Positions 46,728-55,755 of a stretch of 64,000 nt of DNA are shown here, in pieces (the first letter of the stretch is position 1; every line of letters starts with the position of its first letter). Below the pieces are notes generated by a model. That model was not told where the DNA came from, searched no databases, and saw only the letters and a program-made list of their open reading frames with translations. The translations under genes were made by a program, and so were the position numbers. The stretch is from Prochlorococcus sp. AG-347-M18 (GTDB lineage: Bacteria; Cyanobacteriota; Cyanobacteriia; PCC-6307; Cyanobiaceae): NCBI GenBank assembly GCA_003281165.1, contig QCCT01000001.1, forward strand, positions 62,001 through 126,000, written 5' to 3'.

Positions 46728-47897
46728 ATGAATGATAAGAAGGGGGGATTTAAAAATCTTTATAAAAACTTGATTACCCCTGTATTAAAAAAAGACTCTG
46801 GAATTGATGCAGAATACTTAACAAATTTATCTCTTAGTCTCCTTTCATTCAGTTCAAGAAAATATAATTGGCCTATAGTATCTTCTATCTTAAAAAATCT
46901 AAATGAAGAATTTTCTGTAGTTGATAAAAGGTTAACTCAGAACATATGTGGAATAAATTTTTGTAATCCAATTGGTTTAGCTGCGGGTTTTGACAAAAAT
47001 GGAAATGCCGCAAATATATGGAAAGATTTTGGTTTTGGATTTGCTGAGCTTGGTACAGTAACTAAATTTGCTCAGAATGGAAATCCCAAACCAAGGTTAT
47101 TTAGATTGGCAGAAGAAGAAGCAGCATTAAATAGAATGGGTTTCAATAATAATGGTGCTGAAAATCTAGTTAAAAACTTTGTCGAACAAGGTATTGAGTT
47201 TAAAAAAAACAGGGAGAATATTTGTTTAGGGATAAATTTCGGGAAGTCAAAAATTACAGGTTTATCTCAAGCAAAAGATGATTATTTAACTTCTCTAAAA
47301 TTATTAATTCCATATTGTGATTACGCAGCAATAAACGTTAGTTCTCCAAATACTGAAGGACTAAGAAAATTACAAGATCCAATTCTTCTAAAAGAACTTC
47401 TTAGAGAAATTAAAAACTTACCGAATTGTCCACCATTATTTGTAAAAATTGCACCAGATTTAGGCCTTAAAGATATTGAAGATATTTGCCAATTAATAAT
47501 CGAGGAAAACATCGATGGAATAATTGCTACAAACACCAGCATTGATAGATTAGGTCTTGAAAATAGAAAGATCAGGCAAACTGGATTATTACTCTCTCAA
47601 GAGAATGGAGGATTAAGTGGAAGGCCGCTCCAAAAAAAAGCAAATCAAATAATAAAACATATACATAATATTGATAAAAAGATTATTTTAATTGGGGTTG
47701 GTGGAATAGATAGTCCTGAGTCAGCTTGGGAAAGAATTTGTTCTGGAGCATCATTAATTCAACTTTATACAGGATGGATATATAAGGGTCCACAATTAGT
47801 ACCAGATATACTTGAGGGAATTATAAAGCAACTCAATAACCATCAATTATCTAGTATAAAAGATGCAATTGGATCAGATTTAAAATGGGTTGAATAA
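46728..47897 (+). CDS. pyrD: Dihydroorotate dehydrogenase, class 2 (quinone)
   Basis: PyrD oxidises dihydroorotate to orotate in pyrimidine synthesis, passing electrons to the quinone pool. The 389-residue length and the N-terminal extension of about 60 residues indicate the membrane-associated class 2 type. Motifs include GLAAGFDKNGNA at about 82, GFGFAELGTVT, the active-site INVSSPNT segment, FVKIAPDL, and the FMN block LIGVGGIDSPESAWERI. It starts six bases after rnhA. Confidence 0.96.
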   Translation: MNDKKGGFKNLYKNLITPVLKKDSGIDAEYLTNLSLSLLSFSSRKYNWPIVSSILKNLNEEFSVVDKRLTQNICGINFCNPIGLAAGFDKNGNAANIWKDFGFGFAELGTVTKFAQNGNPKPRLFRLAEEEAALNRMGFNNNGAENLVKNFVEQGIEFKKNRENICLGINFGKSKITGLSQAKDDYLTSLKLLIPYCDYAAINVSSPNTEGLRKLQDPILLKELLREIKNLPNCPPLFVKIAPDLGLKDIEDICQLIIEENIDGIIATNTSIDRLGLENRKIRQTGLLLSQENGGLSGRPLQKKANQIIKHIHNIDKKIILIGVGGIDSPESAWERICSGASLIQLYTGWIYKGPQLVPDILEGIIKQLNNHQLSSIKDAIGSDLKWVE

Positions 47898-47906
47898 AAT
47901 TAGAGA

Positions 47907-49028
47907 ATGAATAATGAACCTCATGATTACTCAACGTTAGCCATGCAAGGATCAAACTTGAAGCACGGTGGAAATGTATATGCAATTGCGAAAAAATTAA
48001 ATTTATTACCCTCCGAAATCATTGATGCAAGTGCATCATTAGTACCCTTTGATCCACCTCAAATACTCATAGATTCAATAAATGCGGAAATTAAGAATCT
48101 TGGCTTTAGATATTACCCAGAAAGAAACTTGAGTGATCTGAAAGAAATAATCGGCAAATTTCATGGGATAAATCCAGATAATATATTGCCTGGGAATGGA
48201 GCTTCTGAATTAATAACCTGGGCAGGTTATGAAGCATCCAAATTCGGAATAAGTTGTATTCCTTCTCCATCATTTGTTGATTATGAAAGATCTTTAAATT
48301 GTTGGAATAGCAATTTTATACATTGCGAATTACCAAAAAACTGGAGTGATATTTTTCCTCAATCATTTCCGCTTCATCCAAAAGGTGATGTTCTTTGGAT
48401 AACAAATCCACATAACCCTACCGGCCAATTATGGGAAAAGAATTCATTGGAGGAAGTTGTAAAAAAATATAAATTAGTTATCTGCGATGAAGCTTTTTTA
48501 TCCATAACACCAAATGGAGACAAAGAATCTTTAATACCATTAACCAAAAGATTTGATAATTTATTAGTCTTGAGAAGCTTGACCAAAATCTTCAATATTC
48601 CTGGACTTAGATTAGGTTACGTTATTGGCTCATCGAAAAAACTTAAACAATGGGAAATAAATAGAGATCCTTGGCCTTTAAATTCATTTTCTATTAAAGC
48701 CGGGATTGATCTACTAAGTAATAAGAAATTCTATGAACAGTGGACAAAACAGATTCACGGCTGGATAAATATTGAAAAAAAGAGAGTATTTGAAAAATTA
48801 TTAAAAATAGAAAACCTTAAAATTCATAACTCTTCAACCAACTTTTTTTTAATAGAAAGTGAAACATCCTTGTCGCCAAATATAAAATACTTAGAAAATA
48901 AGGGAATATTGCTTAGAGAATGCACTTCATTTAGATTTCTTGACGAAAAGTGGGCAAGAATAAGTCTACAGAATAGAAAAAATAACACTCTTTTATGTGA
49001 AGAAATTCAGAATTCCTTTAAAAAATAA
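47907..49028 (+). CDS. CobD-like threonine-phosphate decarboxylase / class I aminotransferase
   Basis: The 373-residue PLP enzyme has the HGGNVYAIAKKLNLLPSEIIDASASL opening typical of CobD-type enzymes, the PGNGASELI block, NPHNPTGQLW, DEAFLSI, and the PLP lysine in RSLTKIFNIPGLRLGYVIG. CobD makes the aminopropanol phosphate of cobamides, and picocyanobacteria make pseudocobalamin. A histidinol-phosphate-aminotransferase-like role is the alternative. It follows pyrD by nine bases, and its end overlaps murG by 22 bases. Confidence 0.8.
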   Translation: MNNEPHDYSTLAMQGSNLKHGGNVYAIAKKLNLLPSEIIDASASLVPFDPPQILIDSINAEIKNLGFRYYPERNLSDLKEIIGKFHGINPDNILPGNGASELITWAGYEASKFGISCIPSPSFVDYERSLNCWNSNFIHCELPKNWSDIFPQSFPLHPKGDVLWITNPHNPTGQLWEKNSLEEVVKKYKLVICDEAFLSITPNGDKESLIPLTKRFDNLLVLRSLTKIFNIPGLRLGYVIGSSKKLKQWEINRDPWPLNSFSIKAGIDLLSNKKFYEQWTKQIHGWINIEKKRVFEKLLKIENLKIHNSSTNFFLIESETSLSPNIKYLENKGILLRECTSFRFLDEKWARISLQNRKNNTLLCEEIQNSFKK

Positions 49029-50098
49029 TCAATATACTTTTTAATCTCATTTTTAGATTTAATTTTATTATTATTTTCCATATTCTTCTTCATGAGATCT
49101 AATATTTCATAATGTTTTTTTCCCTTTTTTGATTTTATTTTAAAAATTCTTTCTAGAGTTTCTTCAAAAACTTCTTTAGACATATTATTCTGATTGATTA
49201 AAACTGAGCCTCCACTTGCAGCAAGAATCATGGCATTTTTCTCCTGATGATTATTTTTAGAATATGGATATGGAATTAAAATTGAAGGTTTTTCAGCCTC
49301 CATTAATTCATTTATTGTTCCTGCACCAGATCTAGATATTACAAGATCACAGTTTTGAATTAAAGATGCTATTTCATTAGTAAATTTCTTTTGAATATAA
49401 TTTTTGGAGTTTTTTACATGAAAAGGTTTTAGATGAGATTCGCCAACAATATGAACTATCCGAAATTGTTTTTTTATTAAAAACTCTAGAGATTCATAAA
49501 TAATTTGATTTATAGCTTTTGCTCCTTGACTACCTCCCATAACAATCAAAAGAGGTCCATTTCCTTTTGGAACCCATTCTGGCAAAAAATTAAATTTATA
49601 AAATTGCTCTCTTAAAGGTGTTCCAGTGAAAATAGTTTTACAATTTTTTAAATAAGAATTTGTTTCTTTAAATCCTAAAAGAACATAGTTACATAAAAAA
49701 CCAAAATATTTCGTGACCATTCCTGGAACTACATTTGATTCATGAATAATGATAGGTATCTTTAGAAGTTTTGAAGCAACAATAGTAGGGGCAGATATAT
49801 AACCTCCAGTCGTAAAAACCAAGTTAATTTTTTTTTCTTTTAAGATCCTAATTATTTGGTAAGTTGACATTAAAATTTTTATATATTGATAAAACAAAAA
49901 AATATTTTTTCTTGGTGTCTTTAAATTCAAAGTCTTCAAATTATATTTTTGGGGAATCAAATTCGCATCAAGTCTTTGCTGAATACCCAACCAATGAATA
50001 TTCCACTCATCTTCCACCTCTTTAGAAACTGCTAAAGCTGGAAAAATATGGCCTCCTGTTCCACTAGCTGCAACTAATAAATTATTTTTTTTAGACAT
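49007..50098 (-). CDS. murG: MurG, UDP-GlcNAc:lipid I N-acetylglucosaminyltransferase
   Basis: MurG adds GlcNAc to lipid I to give lipid II, the peptidoglycan precursor, at the inner face of the plasma membrane. The 363-residue GT28 protein has ASGTGGHIFPALAV at residues 11-24, VVFTTGGYISAP-like (here LVFTTGGYISAPTI), HESNVVPG, the GGSQGAKAIN loop near 190, and the donor-site ISRSGAGTINELMEAEKPSILIPYP region. It overlaps the 3' end of the CobD-like gene on the other strand by 22 bases. Confidence 0.96.
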   Translation of the reverse strand: MSKKNNLLVAASGTGGHIFPALAVSKEVEDEWNIHWLGIQQRLDANLIPQKYNLKTLNLKTPRKNIFLFYQYIKILMSTYQIIRILKEKKINLVFTTGGYISAPTIVASKLLKIPIIIHESNVVPGMVTKYFGFLCNYVLLGFKETNSYLKNCKTIFTGTPLREQFYKFNFLPEWVPKGNGPLLIVMGGSQGAKAINQIIYESLEFLIKKQFRIVHIVGESHLKPFHVKNSKNYIQKKFTNEIASLIQNCDLVISRSGAGTINELMEAEKPSILIPYPYSKNNHQEKNAMILAASGGSVLINQNNMSKEVFEETLERIFKIKSKKGKKHYEILDLMKKNMENNNKIKSKNEIKKYIDYFLKEF

Positions 50099-50139
50099 AA
50101 AAACTTAAATTAGTAGAATGAAAATAATAAATAATAAAT

Positions 50140-50865
50140 ATGTTGAATTTAAACTTATTCAGAAATATAGGATTCCCCCTCTACTTATTTATTTATCTCA
50201 TTCTGCCCTATTCAGCAATAACGCAAACTTTAAAAGTTGATTTTATAAGAAATTTAGAAACCTCATTAAATAAGCGAGACTTAGATTTAATTAAAAAAAA
50301 TTTTAGAAATGATGAAAACCAAAATATTCCAAAACAATTTTCAAAGATTATTAATGATTTCCCTAACAGCAAATGGAAGATCAAAAGATTAAAATCTAAT
50401 ATTCCAGATGAAGATATTTTGCGAATAAAAGTTTCTGGGGAAAAAATAGTTAACGGAGAAATATATATACTCGAATCTAAATTTGATTATTTATTTTCAA
50501 TCGTAAATGGAAAAATAAGTGAAGGGATTATCAAAAATTTATTCACCACAATAAGAAACGATAATAAAAAAATAGATATTAGTTTTAAAATTCCTGATAG
50601 AGTTCTTACTGGTTCAAAATACGATATCGATATAATTCTAAATAAGCCTCTTGAAGAAGTTATTATTGCTGGAGCTATAAAACCTCATCAAGTTAATTCA
50701 TTGTTTGAACAAGAAATATTATTGGAACCATTGGCGTCTGGAGGGATTTTTAAAATTACAAGAGCCCCTTCAAAACCAGGGATGCAAATTTGGTCGGGAA
50801 TCATAGCTCATCCTGAGGGAATGATTACTTTCACAAAGAGCATTGATATTGTTGATGAGATATAG
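50140..50865 (+). CDS. Exported hypothetical protein, 241 residues
   Basis: I do not recognise a family. The first 28 residues look like a signal peptide (positive LFRNIG, hydrophobic FPLYLFIYLILPYSAI, then polar). The mature part has a charged helical section (about 35-75), a strand-rich middle (about 85-150) and a C-terminal beta-sandwich-like half. It is probably periplasmic or thylakoid-lumenal. The stop is two bases from the end of pgk on the opposite strand. Confidence 0.7.
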   Translation: MLNLNLFRNIGFPLYLFIYLILPYSAITQTLKVDFIRNLETSLNKRDLDLIKKNFRNDENQNIPKQFSKIINDFPNSKWKIKRLKSNIPDEDILRIKVSGEKIVNGEIYILESKFDYLFSIVNGKISEGIIKNLFTTIRNDNKKIDISFKIPDRVLTGSKYDIDIILNKPLEEVIIAGAIKPHQVNSLFEQEILLEPLASGGIFKITRAPSKPGMQIWSGIIAHPEGMITFTKSIDIVDEI

Positions 50866-50866
50866 C

Positions 50867-52075
50867 CTAAGCGTCGTTTAACGCAGCCACACCTGGTAAA
50901 GTTTTACCTTCTAAAAGTTCCAAACTAGCCCCACCTCCGGTAGATATATGAGACATTTTCTCAGCTAATCCTGCTTTTTCAACTGCTGCAACTGAATCTC
51001 CACCACCAATTATTGTACAAACTTCAGAAAAAGCACTTAAGTCCGCAAGAGTCGTAGCTATTGCATTTGTACCATCTGCAAATTTATCAAATTCAAAAAC
51101 TCCCATTGGACCATTCCAAATAATTGTCTTACATTCTGCAAGAGCATTCTGAAAAACTTTAATAGAATCTGGACCAATATCTAGACCCATCCAATTCCCA
51201 CTAATTGCATCAATTTGAGATATTTTACTATTGGCGTCAGGAGAAAATTCATCAGCCAAAACAACATCAGTGGGTAATAATAACTCTACTCCTTTTGCTT
51301 TTGCTTTTGCTTCTAAATCTTTAGCAAGCTCGAGTTTATCTTCTTCTACAAGGCTCTTTCCGACATCTAAACCTCTAGCTTTATAAAAAGTGAAAATCAT
51401 ACCTCCACCAATCATGATTTTGTCACACTTATCTAGTAAAGAATCAAGTACTCCTATTTTGCTACTAACCTTTGACCCTCCAACTATTGCTGCCAATGGA
51501 CGATTTGGGGAATCTACTGCTCCTTGTAGGTATTTCAATTCTTTTTCTAAAAGGAATCCAGCTACTGAGGGACTTAAATAATTTGTAACACCCTGAGTTG
51601 AAGCATGCGCTCTATGAGCAGCACCGAAAGCATCATTTACATACATATCTGCATGTGATGCTAATTTTTCAGCAAACTCCAGGTCGTTCTTCTCCTCTTC
51701 ACCAAAAAAACGAACATTCTCAAGTAAAAGAACATCTCCATTAGATAAGCTATTTGATTGTGCAACTGCTTCATCACCAATACAACTGTTAGTAAGAGCA
51801 ACATTTTGCCCCAACAATTCACTTAATCTTGCTGCTACTGGAGTTAATCTCATTTTTTCATTTACCTGACCCTTCGGTCTACCAAAATGAGCAGCTAAAA
51901 TGACTTTTGCAGAATGATTAATAAGATATTCAATAGTTGGGATCGCTGCACGAATACGGGTATCGTCGGTTATTTGACCGTCTTCATTTAATGGAACATT
52001 AAAATCTACTCTTACAAGAACTTTTTTTCCTTCTAAATGTGTCTTATCAAGACTGGAAAGAGATAATTTTGACAT
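50867..52075 (-). CDS. pgk: Phosphoglycerate kinase
   Basis: Pgk interconverts 3-phosphoglycerate and 1,3-bisphosphoglycerate in glycolysis and the Calvin cycle. The 402-residue protein has [14 protein letters not shown] near residue 16, the AAHFGRPKG block, [30 protein letters not shown], and the ATP-site WNGPMGVFE followed by [13 protein letters not shown] and the glycine hinge [14 protein letters not shown] perfect GTA-N8-TAC sequence lies 63 bases before its start, at 52138-52151. Confidence 0.98.
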   Translation of the reverse strand: MSKLSLSSLDKTHLEGKKVLVRVDFNVPLNEDGQITDDTRIRAAIPTIEYLINHSAKVILAAHFGRPKGQVNEKMRLTPVAARLSELLGQNVALTNSCIGDEAVAQSNSLSNGDVLLLENVRFFGEEEKNDLEFAEKLASHADMYVNDAFGAAHRAHASTQGVTNYLSPSVAGFLLEKELKYLQGAVDSPNRPLAAIVGGSKVSSKIGVLDSLLDKCDKIMIGGGMIFTFYKARGLDVGKSLVEEDKLELAKDLEAKAKAKGVELLLPTDVVLADEFSPDANSKISQIDAISGNWMGLDIGPDSIKVFQNALAECKTIIWNGPMGVFEFDKFADGTNAIATTLADLSAFSEVCTIIGGGDSVAAVEKAGLAEKMSHISTGGGASLELLEGKTLPGVAALNDA

Positions 52076-52108
52076 TAAACAAGCTATATTTATAATCTCA
52101 AGAGCCTA

Positions 52109-52151
52109 ACGTTAATTTGGGCTTATTGGGTTAAAAAGTAGTTACTGTTAC
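52109..52151 (-). promoter_or_regulatory. Candidate NtcA-dependent promoter upstream of pgk
   Basis: GTAGTTACTGTTAC (52138-52151) is an exact GTA-N8-TAC. On the pgk strand, a TAN3T box TAACGT (52114-52109) follows after 23 bases, within the 20-24 range of NtcA promoters, with a start site near 52102. On the other strand no suitable -10 box is found at that spacing. NtcA binding is predicted, not shown. Confidence 0.45.
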
Positions 52152-52287
52152 CTATGCCTTAATAAATTTTAAGAATTAACGATTATAAAAATTTTTAGTT
52201 ATTAAATTTATACTAAAATTTAGAAGTAAATACTTTTGAAACTTATAAAAACTAAAAGGAATACAAAATTTTATTTGATTTATTGAA

Positions 52288-53160
52288 GTGGACATACCCA
52301 AAATCCAATGGTACCCAGGCCATATCGCAAAAGCAGAAAAGAAATTATCTGAAGTTATCAATAAAGTAGATTTAGTTATAGAAGTGAGAGATGCACGAAT
52401 TCCTTTGTCAACAGGACATCCACACTTAAATAAATGGATAAATAATAAAAAACATATTCTGGTCATTAACAGATCAGATATGATCTCCCCGAATACAATC
52501 AATAGTTGGAATAAATGGTTTAATTCTAAAGATCAATATCCTCTTTGGTGTGATGCTAAAAGAGGAATAGGGATTAAAGAAATTTGTAAGTCAGCCAAAG
52601 ATTCTAGGTCGTCAATCGACGATAGAAGACTCTCTAGAGGAATGCGAATTAGGCCAATTAGAGCCCTTACACTTGGTTTTCCAAACGTAGGAAAGTCGGC
52701 ATTAATTAATAGAATCGCAAAAAAAAGAGTTGTAGATAGCGCTAGGAAAGCAGGCGTGACTCGTAATTTAAGATGGATAAAATTAGAAAGTGGTATAGAT
52801 CTGCTAGATGCTCCTGGTGTTATACCTCCAAATTTAGAAGATCAAAAATCAGCACTTAATCTTGCACTGTGTGACGATATTGGAGAAGCTGCTTATGAAA
52901 TAGAGAGTGTCGCAATTGGATTTATCAAAATTATATCCACTCTCAACAAAGATAAGAATGCGAATATCTCAGTTAACCAAATATCTAATAGATATGGAGT
53001 TGATATTACTAAAGGCTTTAAGAGTCCTTCTGCTTGGATCGATGAAGCAGCTTCAAAACATACCTCTGGCGATAAAAGGAGAATGTCTCATAAGTTATTG
53101 GAAGATTATAGAAATCAAATGCTGGGTAAAATTGCTTTAGAAGTCCCACTATGGAATTAA
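52288..53160 (+). CDS. rbgA: Ribosome biogenesis GTPase RbgA/YlqF
   Basis: RbgA matures the 50S subunit in other bacteria. The 290-residue circularly permuted GTPase starts at GTG with IPKIQWYPGHIAKA. Its G motifs come in permuted order: NRSD (G4) near residue 65, then G1 GFPNVGKSALINR at about 129 and G3 DAPG at about 173. The C-terminal helical domain ends in LEDYRNQMLGKIALE. It overlaps the pseudouridine synthase by 10 bases. Confidence 0.94.
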   Translation: MDIPKIQWYPGHIAKAEKKLSEVINKVDLVIEVRDARIPLSTGHPHLNKWINNKKHILVINRSDMISPNTINSWNKWFNSKDQYPLWCDAKRGIGIKEICKSAKDSRSSIDDRRLSRGMRIRPIRALTLGFPNVGKSALINRIAKKRVVDSARKAGVTRNLRWIKLESGIDLLDAPGVIPPNLEDQKSALNLALCDDIGEAAYEIESVAIGFIKIISTLNKDKNANISVNQISNRYGVDITKGFKSPSAWIDEAASKHTSGDKRRMSHKLLEDYRNQMLGKIALEVPLWN

Positions 53161-54110
53161 ATAATCAAAATTCTTTCGGCATTGGAGAAGGTGAGCTTAT
53201 AGAAATTATTTATGAGCTACCTCTTCCTATGAGGCTAGACAGATGGTTGGTAAGTAAAAGGCCAGAACAAAGTAGAGCAAGAATTCAACATTTTATAAAT
53301 TCAGGTTTAGTACTTGTAAACTATAAGACTGCGAAAGCAAAGACCCCATTAAAAAATGGCGACAATATTCAAATATGGATGCCTCCTCCAGAACCTCTTA
53401 TTTATTTGAAACCTGAAAAAATGGATTTAAATATCCTTTTTGAAGACGAGCACATCATAGTAATTAATAAACAATCAGGACTAATTGTTCATCCAGCCCC
53501 TGGACACAAATCTGGAACTTTAGTGAATGGATTACTTTTTCACTGTAAAGATCTACCTGGAATTAATGGGAAACTAAGACCTGGGATTGTTCACAGATTA
53601 GATAAAGATACCTCCGGATGTATGGTTGTTGCAAAAAGCCAAGAGGCATTAGTAAATCTCCAGAAACAAATTAAAGAAAAAATAGCATCACGCGAATATA
53701 TTGCAGTAATTCATGGAGCACCGAATTCTGAAGAAGGCCAAATAGTGGGAAACATTGGCAGAGATAAATTAAATAGATTGAAATATAAAGTAGTTGAAGA
53801 AACTTCAGGAAGGTATGCCTGTACCTATTGGAAATTAGAAGAAAGATTTGGCAATTACTCATTAATGAGTTTCAAGCTAGATACGGGGCGAACACATCAA
53901 ATAAGAGTACATTGCGCTCACATTAATCATCCAATTGTGGGTGATCCGTTATATGGAAGATGTAAAAAACTACCATGTAAATTAGATGGCCAAGCTTTAC
54001 ACGCCATTAAGCTTGGACTTATACATCCAATAAATGGTAAAGAAATGATATTTGAATCAGAATTACCATTAGATTTTCAAAAATTACTAAGTGTTCTTAA
54101 AATTAAATAA
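53151..54110 (+). CDS. RluA/RluD-family 23S rRNA pseudouridine synthase
   Basis: The 319-residue protein has an N-terminal S4 RNA-binding domain (RLDRWLVSKRPEQSRARIQHFI, about 28-49), then the catalytic domain with GIVHRLDKDTSGCMVVAK holding the essential Asp at about residue 149, and the RTHQIRVHCAHINHPIVGD block. S4 plus RluA domain is the RluD layout, which modifies helix 69 of 23S rRNA. The exact site is inferred. It overlaps rbgA, and both genes serve the 50S subunit. Confidence 0.92.
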   Translation: MELNNQNSFGIGEGELIEIIYELPLPMRLDRWLVSKRPEQSRARIQHFINSGLVLVNYKTAKAKTPLKNGDNIQIWMPPPEPLIYLKPEKMDLNILFEDEHIIVINKQSGLIVHPAPGHKSGTLVNGLLFHCKDLPGINGKLRPGIVHRLDKDTSGCMVVAKSQEALVNLQKQIKEKIASREYIAVIHGAPNSEEGQIVGNIGRDKLNRLKYKVVEETSGRYACTYWKLEERFGNYSLMSFKLDTGRTHQIRVHCAHINHPIVGDPLYGRCKKLPCKLDGQALHAIKLGLIHPINGKEMIFESELPLDFQKLLSVLKIK

Positions 54111-55701
54111 GATTCAAAGAGGAATTTAGAAGCGATTTTGTATACGTGTTTTGAGTTTTAGTGAATATTGTGGAACTTTCTCCTTCATCAACTATCTTTC
54201 CGTGATTCATAACTAGCAACCTATCACAAAATCTTTTAGCAATGCCCAAATCATGAGTAATAAAGATAATCGTTAAATTCATTTTTTTTTGCAAGACTCT
54301 AAGTAATTCAAGAATCTCTATTTTTACTGAAGCATCCAACATATTAACGCTCTCATCACAAATCAAAATTTTTGGTTTCAACAATAGCGCTCTGGCTAAT
54401 GAAATTCTTTGCAATTGACCACCAGATAATTGGCTAGGATAAGAATTAAAAAAATCATTATTTAAGGGAAGATTCAAATTTCTAAACATTAATTTTATTT
54501 CTTTTTCAATTTTTCTTTTATCTGAAATTTTTTGAATAAAAAATATATCTTCCAAAATACTTTTAATTGTCATTTTCGGGTTCAAACTTGAAAAAGGATC
54601 TTGAAAAATAATTTGCACTTTATTGTTCTTTTTAAAAGATTTATTTTTTTTCGATGCATGATTTTTATCATAAATTTTGATTTCACCACCTCTTACTTTA
54701 AGAAGTCCAATTAAAGCCCTACATAATGTACTTTTACCACTCCCTGAAGAACCAACTATTCCAAGAGTCTCATTCTCATATAACTTAAAACTTACTTCAT
54801 TTAAAGCCTTATTCCATTTATTAATGAAAATTGAAGAATTTAATTTATACCAATGTCTTAGGTTATTTACCTCTAGAACGACCTGATCTCGAGCATTATT
54901 TTTAGTATTTGGTTCTAATACTATTTTTGAAGCATTTACTAACTTTTTCCCGATATCTGATTTTGGTGATTGAAAAATATCTAATATATTCCCCTTTTCA
55001 ACAATCGATCCCTTTTCAATTATTGCAACTTTTTTACACCACTTTGCTGCAAGATTAATATCATGACTAATTAAAATTAAAGTTGTATCAAATTCATTAC
55101 ATAGATGAATTATTTCTTGCATAATTTCAAAACTTGTTTTGGTATCTAAGCTTGTTGTAGGTTCATCAGCTATTAATAATTTAGGTTTCAAAGCAAGTGC
55201 CATTGCTATAGAAACTCTCTGTCTCATTCCGCCGCTAAATTGATGTGGGAAAGAATCAAGTCTACTTTCTTCAATTCCGACTTTTTGAAAAACTTCTCTT
55301 ACTAATTTTTTAATAGCTAAAGATGATTTAGTTTGATAATGTGTTTTAAATAATTCATATAAATGATCCCCAACTCTCATTAGCGGATTAAGTTTTTTTA
55401 TAGAGTCTTGATAAATAAATCCAAAATTCTTTCTTCTAAATAATTGTGCATCTTTGTTGTTTATTTTCCTAGGATCTACATTAGAAATCGATAGATACCC
55501 TTTAGAAGTGGCCTTTGCAGGCAATATATTTACTAATGTTTTTGCAAAAGTGGTCTTTCCACATCCAGAAGGTCCTATTATGGCCAAATGATCTCCACTA
55601 TCTATTTCCAAATTAAAATTTTTGATAATAGGTTGCTGTTTTAGACCATATTTAACAGTAAGATTTTTAACTACAATAATTTTTTCTTTATTTTTTTCCA
55701 T
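54103..55701 (-). CDS. Fused two-domain ABC transporter ATPase (oligopeptide type)
   Basis: The 532-residue protein holds two complete ABC ATPase modules. The first has Walker A GPSGCGKTT at about residue 38, signature FSGGMRQR, and LLIADEPTTSLD. The second has GSSGSGKST at about 316, LSGGQLQR, and ILICDESVNMLD. The fused DppD-DppF-like order is common in dipeptide/oligopeptide or nickel importers. No permease or binding protein lies nearby, so its partners are elsewhere. Its end overlaps the pseudouridine synthase by eight bases. Confidence 0.9.
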   Translation of the reverse strand: MEKNKEKIIVVKNLTVKYGLKQQPIIKNFNLEIDSGDHLAIIGPSGCGKTTFAKTLVNILPAKATSKGYLSISNVDPRKINNKDAQLFRRKNFGFIYQDSIKKLNPLMRVGDHLYELFKTHYQTKSSLAIKKLVREVFQKVGIEESRLDSFPHQFSGGMRQRVSIAMALALKPKLLIADEPTTSLDTKTSFEIMQEIIHLCNEFDTTLILISHDINLAAKWCKKVAIIEKGSIVEKGNILDIFQSPKSDIGKKLVNASKIVLEPNTKNNARDQVVLEVNNLRHWYKLNSSIFINKWNKALNEVSFKLYENETLGIVGSSGSGKSTLCRALIGLLKVRGGEIKIYDKNHASKKNKSFKKNNKVQIIFQDPFSSLNPKMTIKSILEDIFFIQKISDKRKIEKEIKLMFRNLNLPLNNDFFNSYPSQLSGGQLQRISLARALLLKPKILICDESVNMLDASVKIEILELLRVLQKKMNLTIIFITHDLGIAKRFCDRLLVMNHGKIVDEGESSTIFTKTQNTYTKSLLNSSLNLI

Positions 55702-55755
55702 GATTTATAGCAAATTTTTCTAGACCTAAATAAAATACATTTAAAGCAATATAAA

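Noticed and set aside
52176-52502. Minus-strand frame of 108 codons over the rbgA start
   Set aside because: It overlaps the conserved rbgA N-terminus and the candidate frame has no recognisable motif, so it is a shadow.
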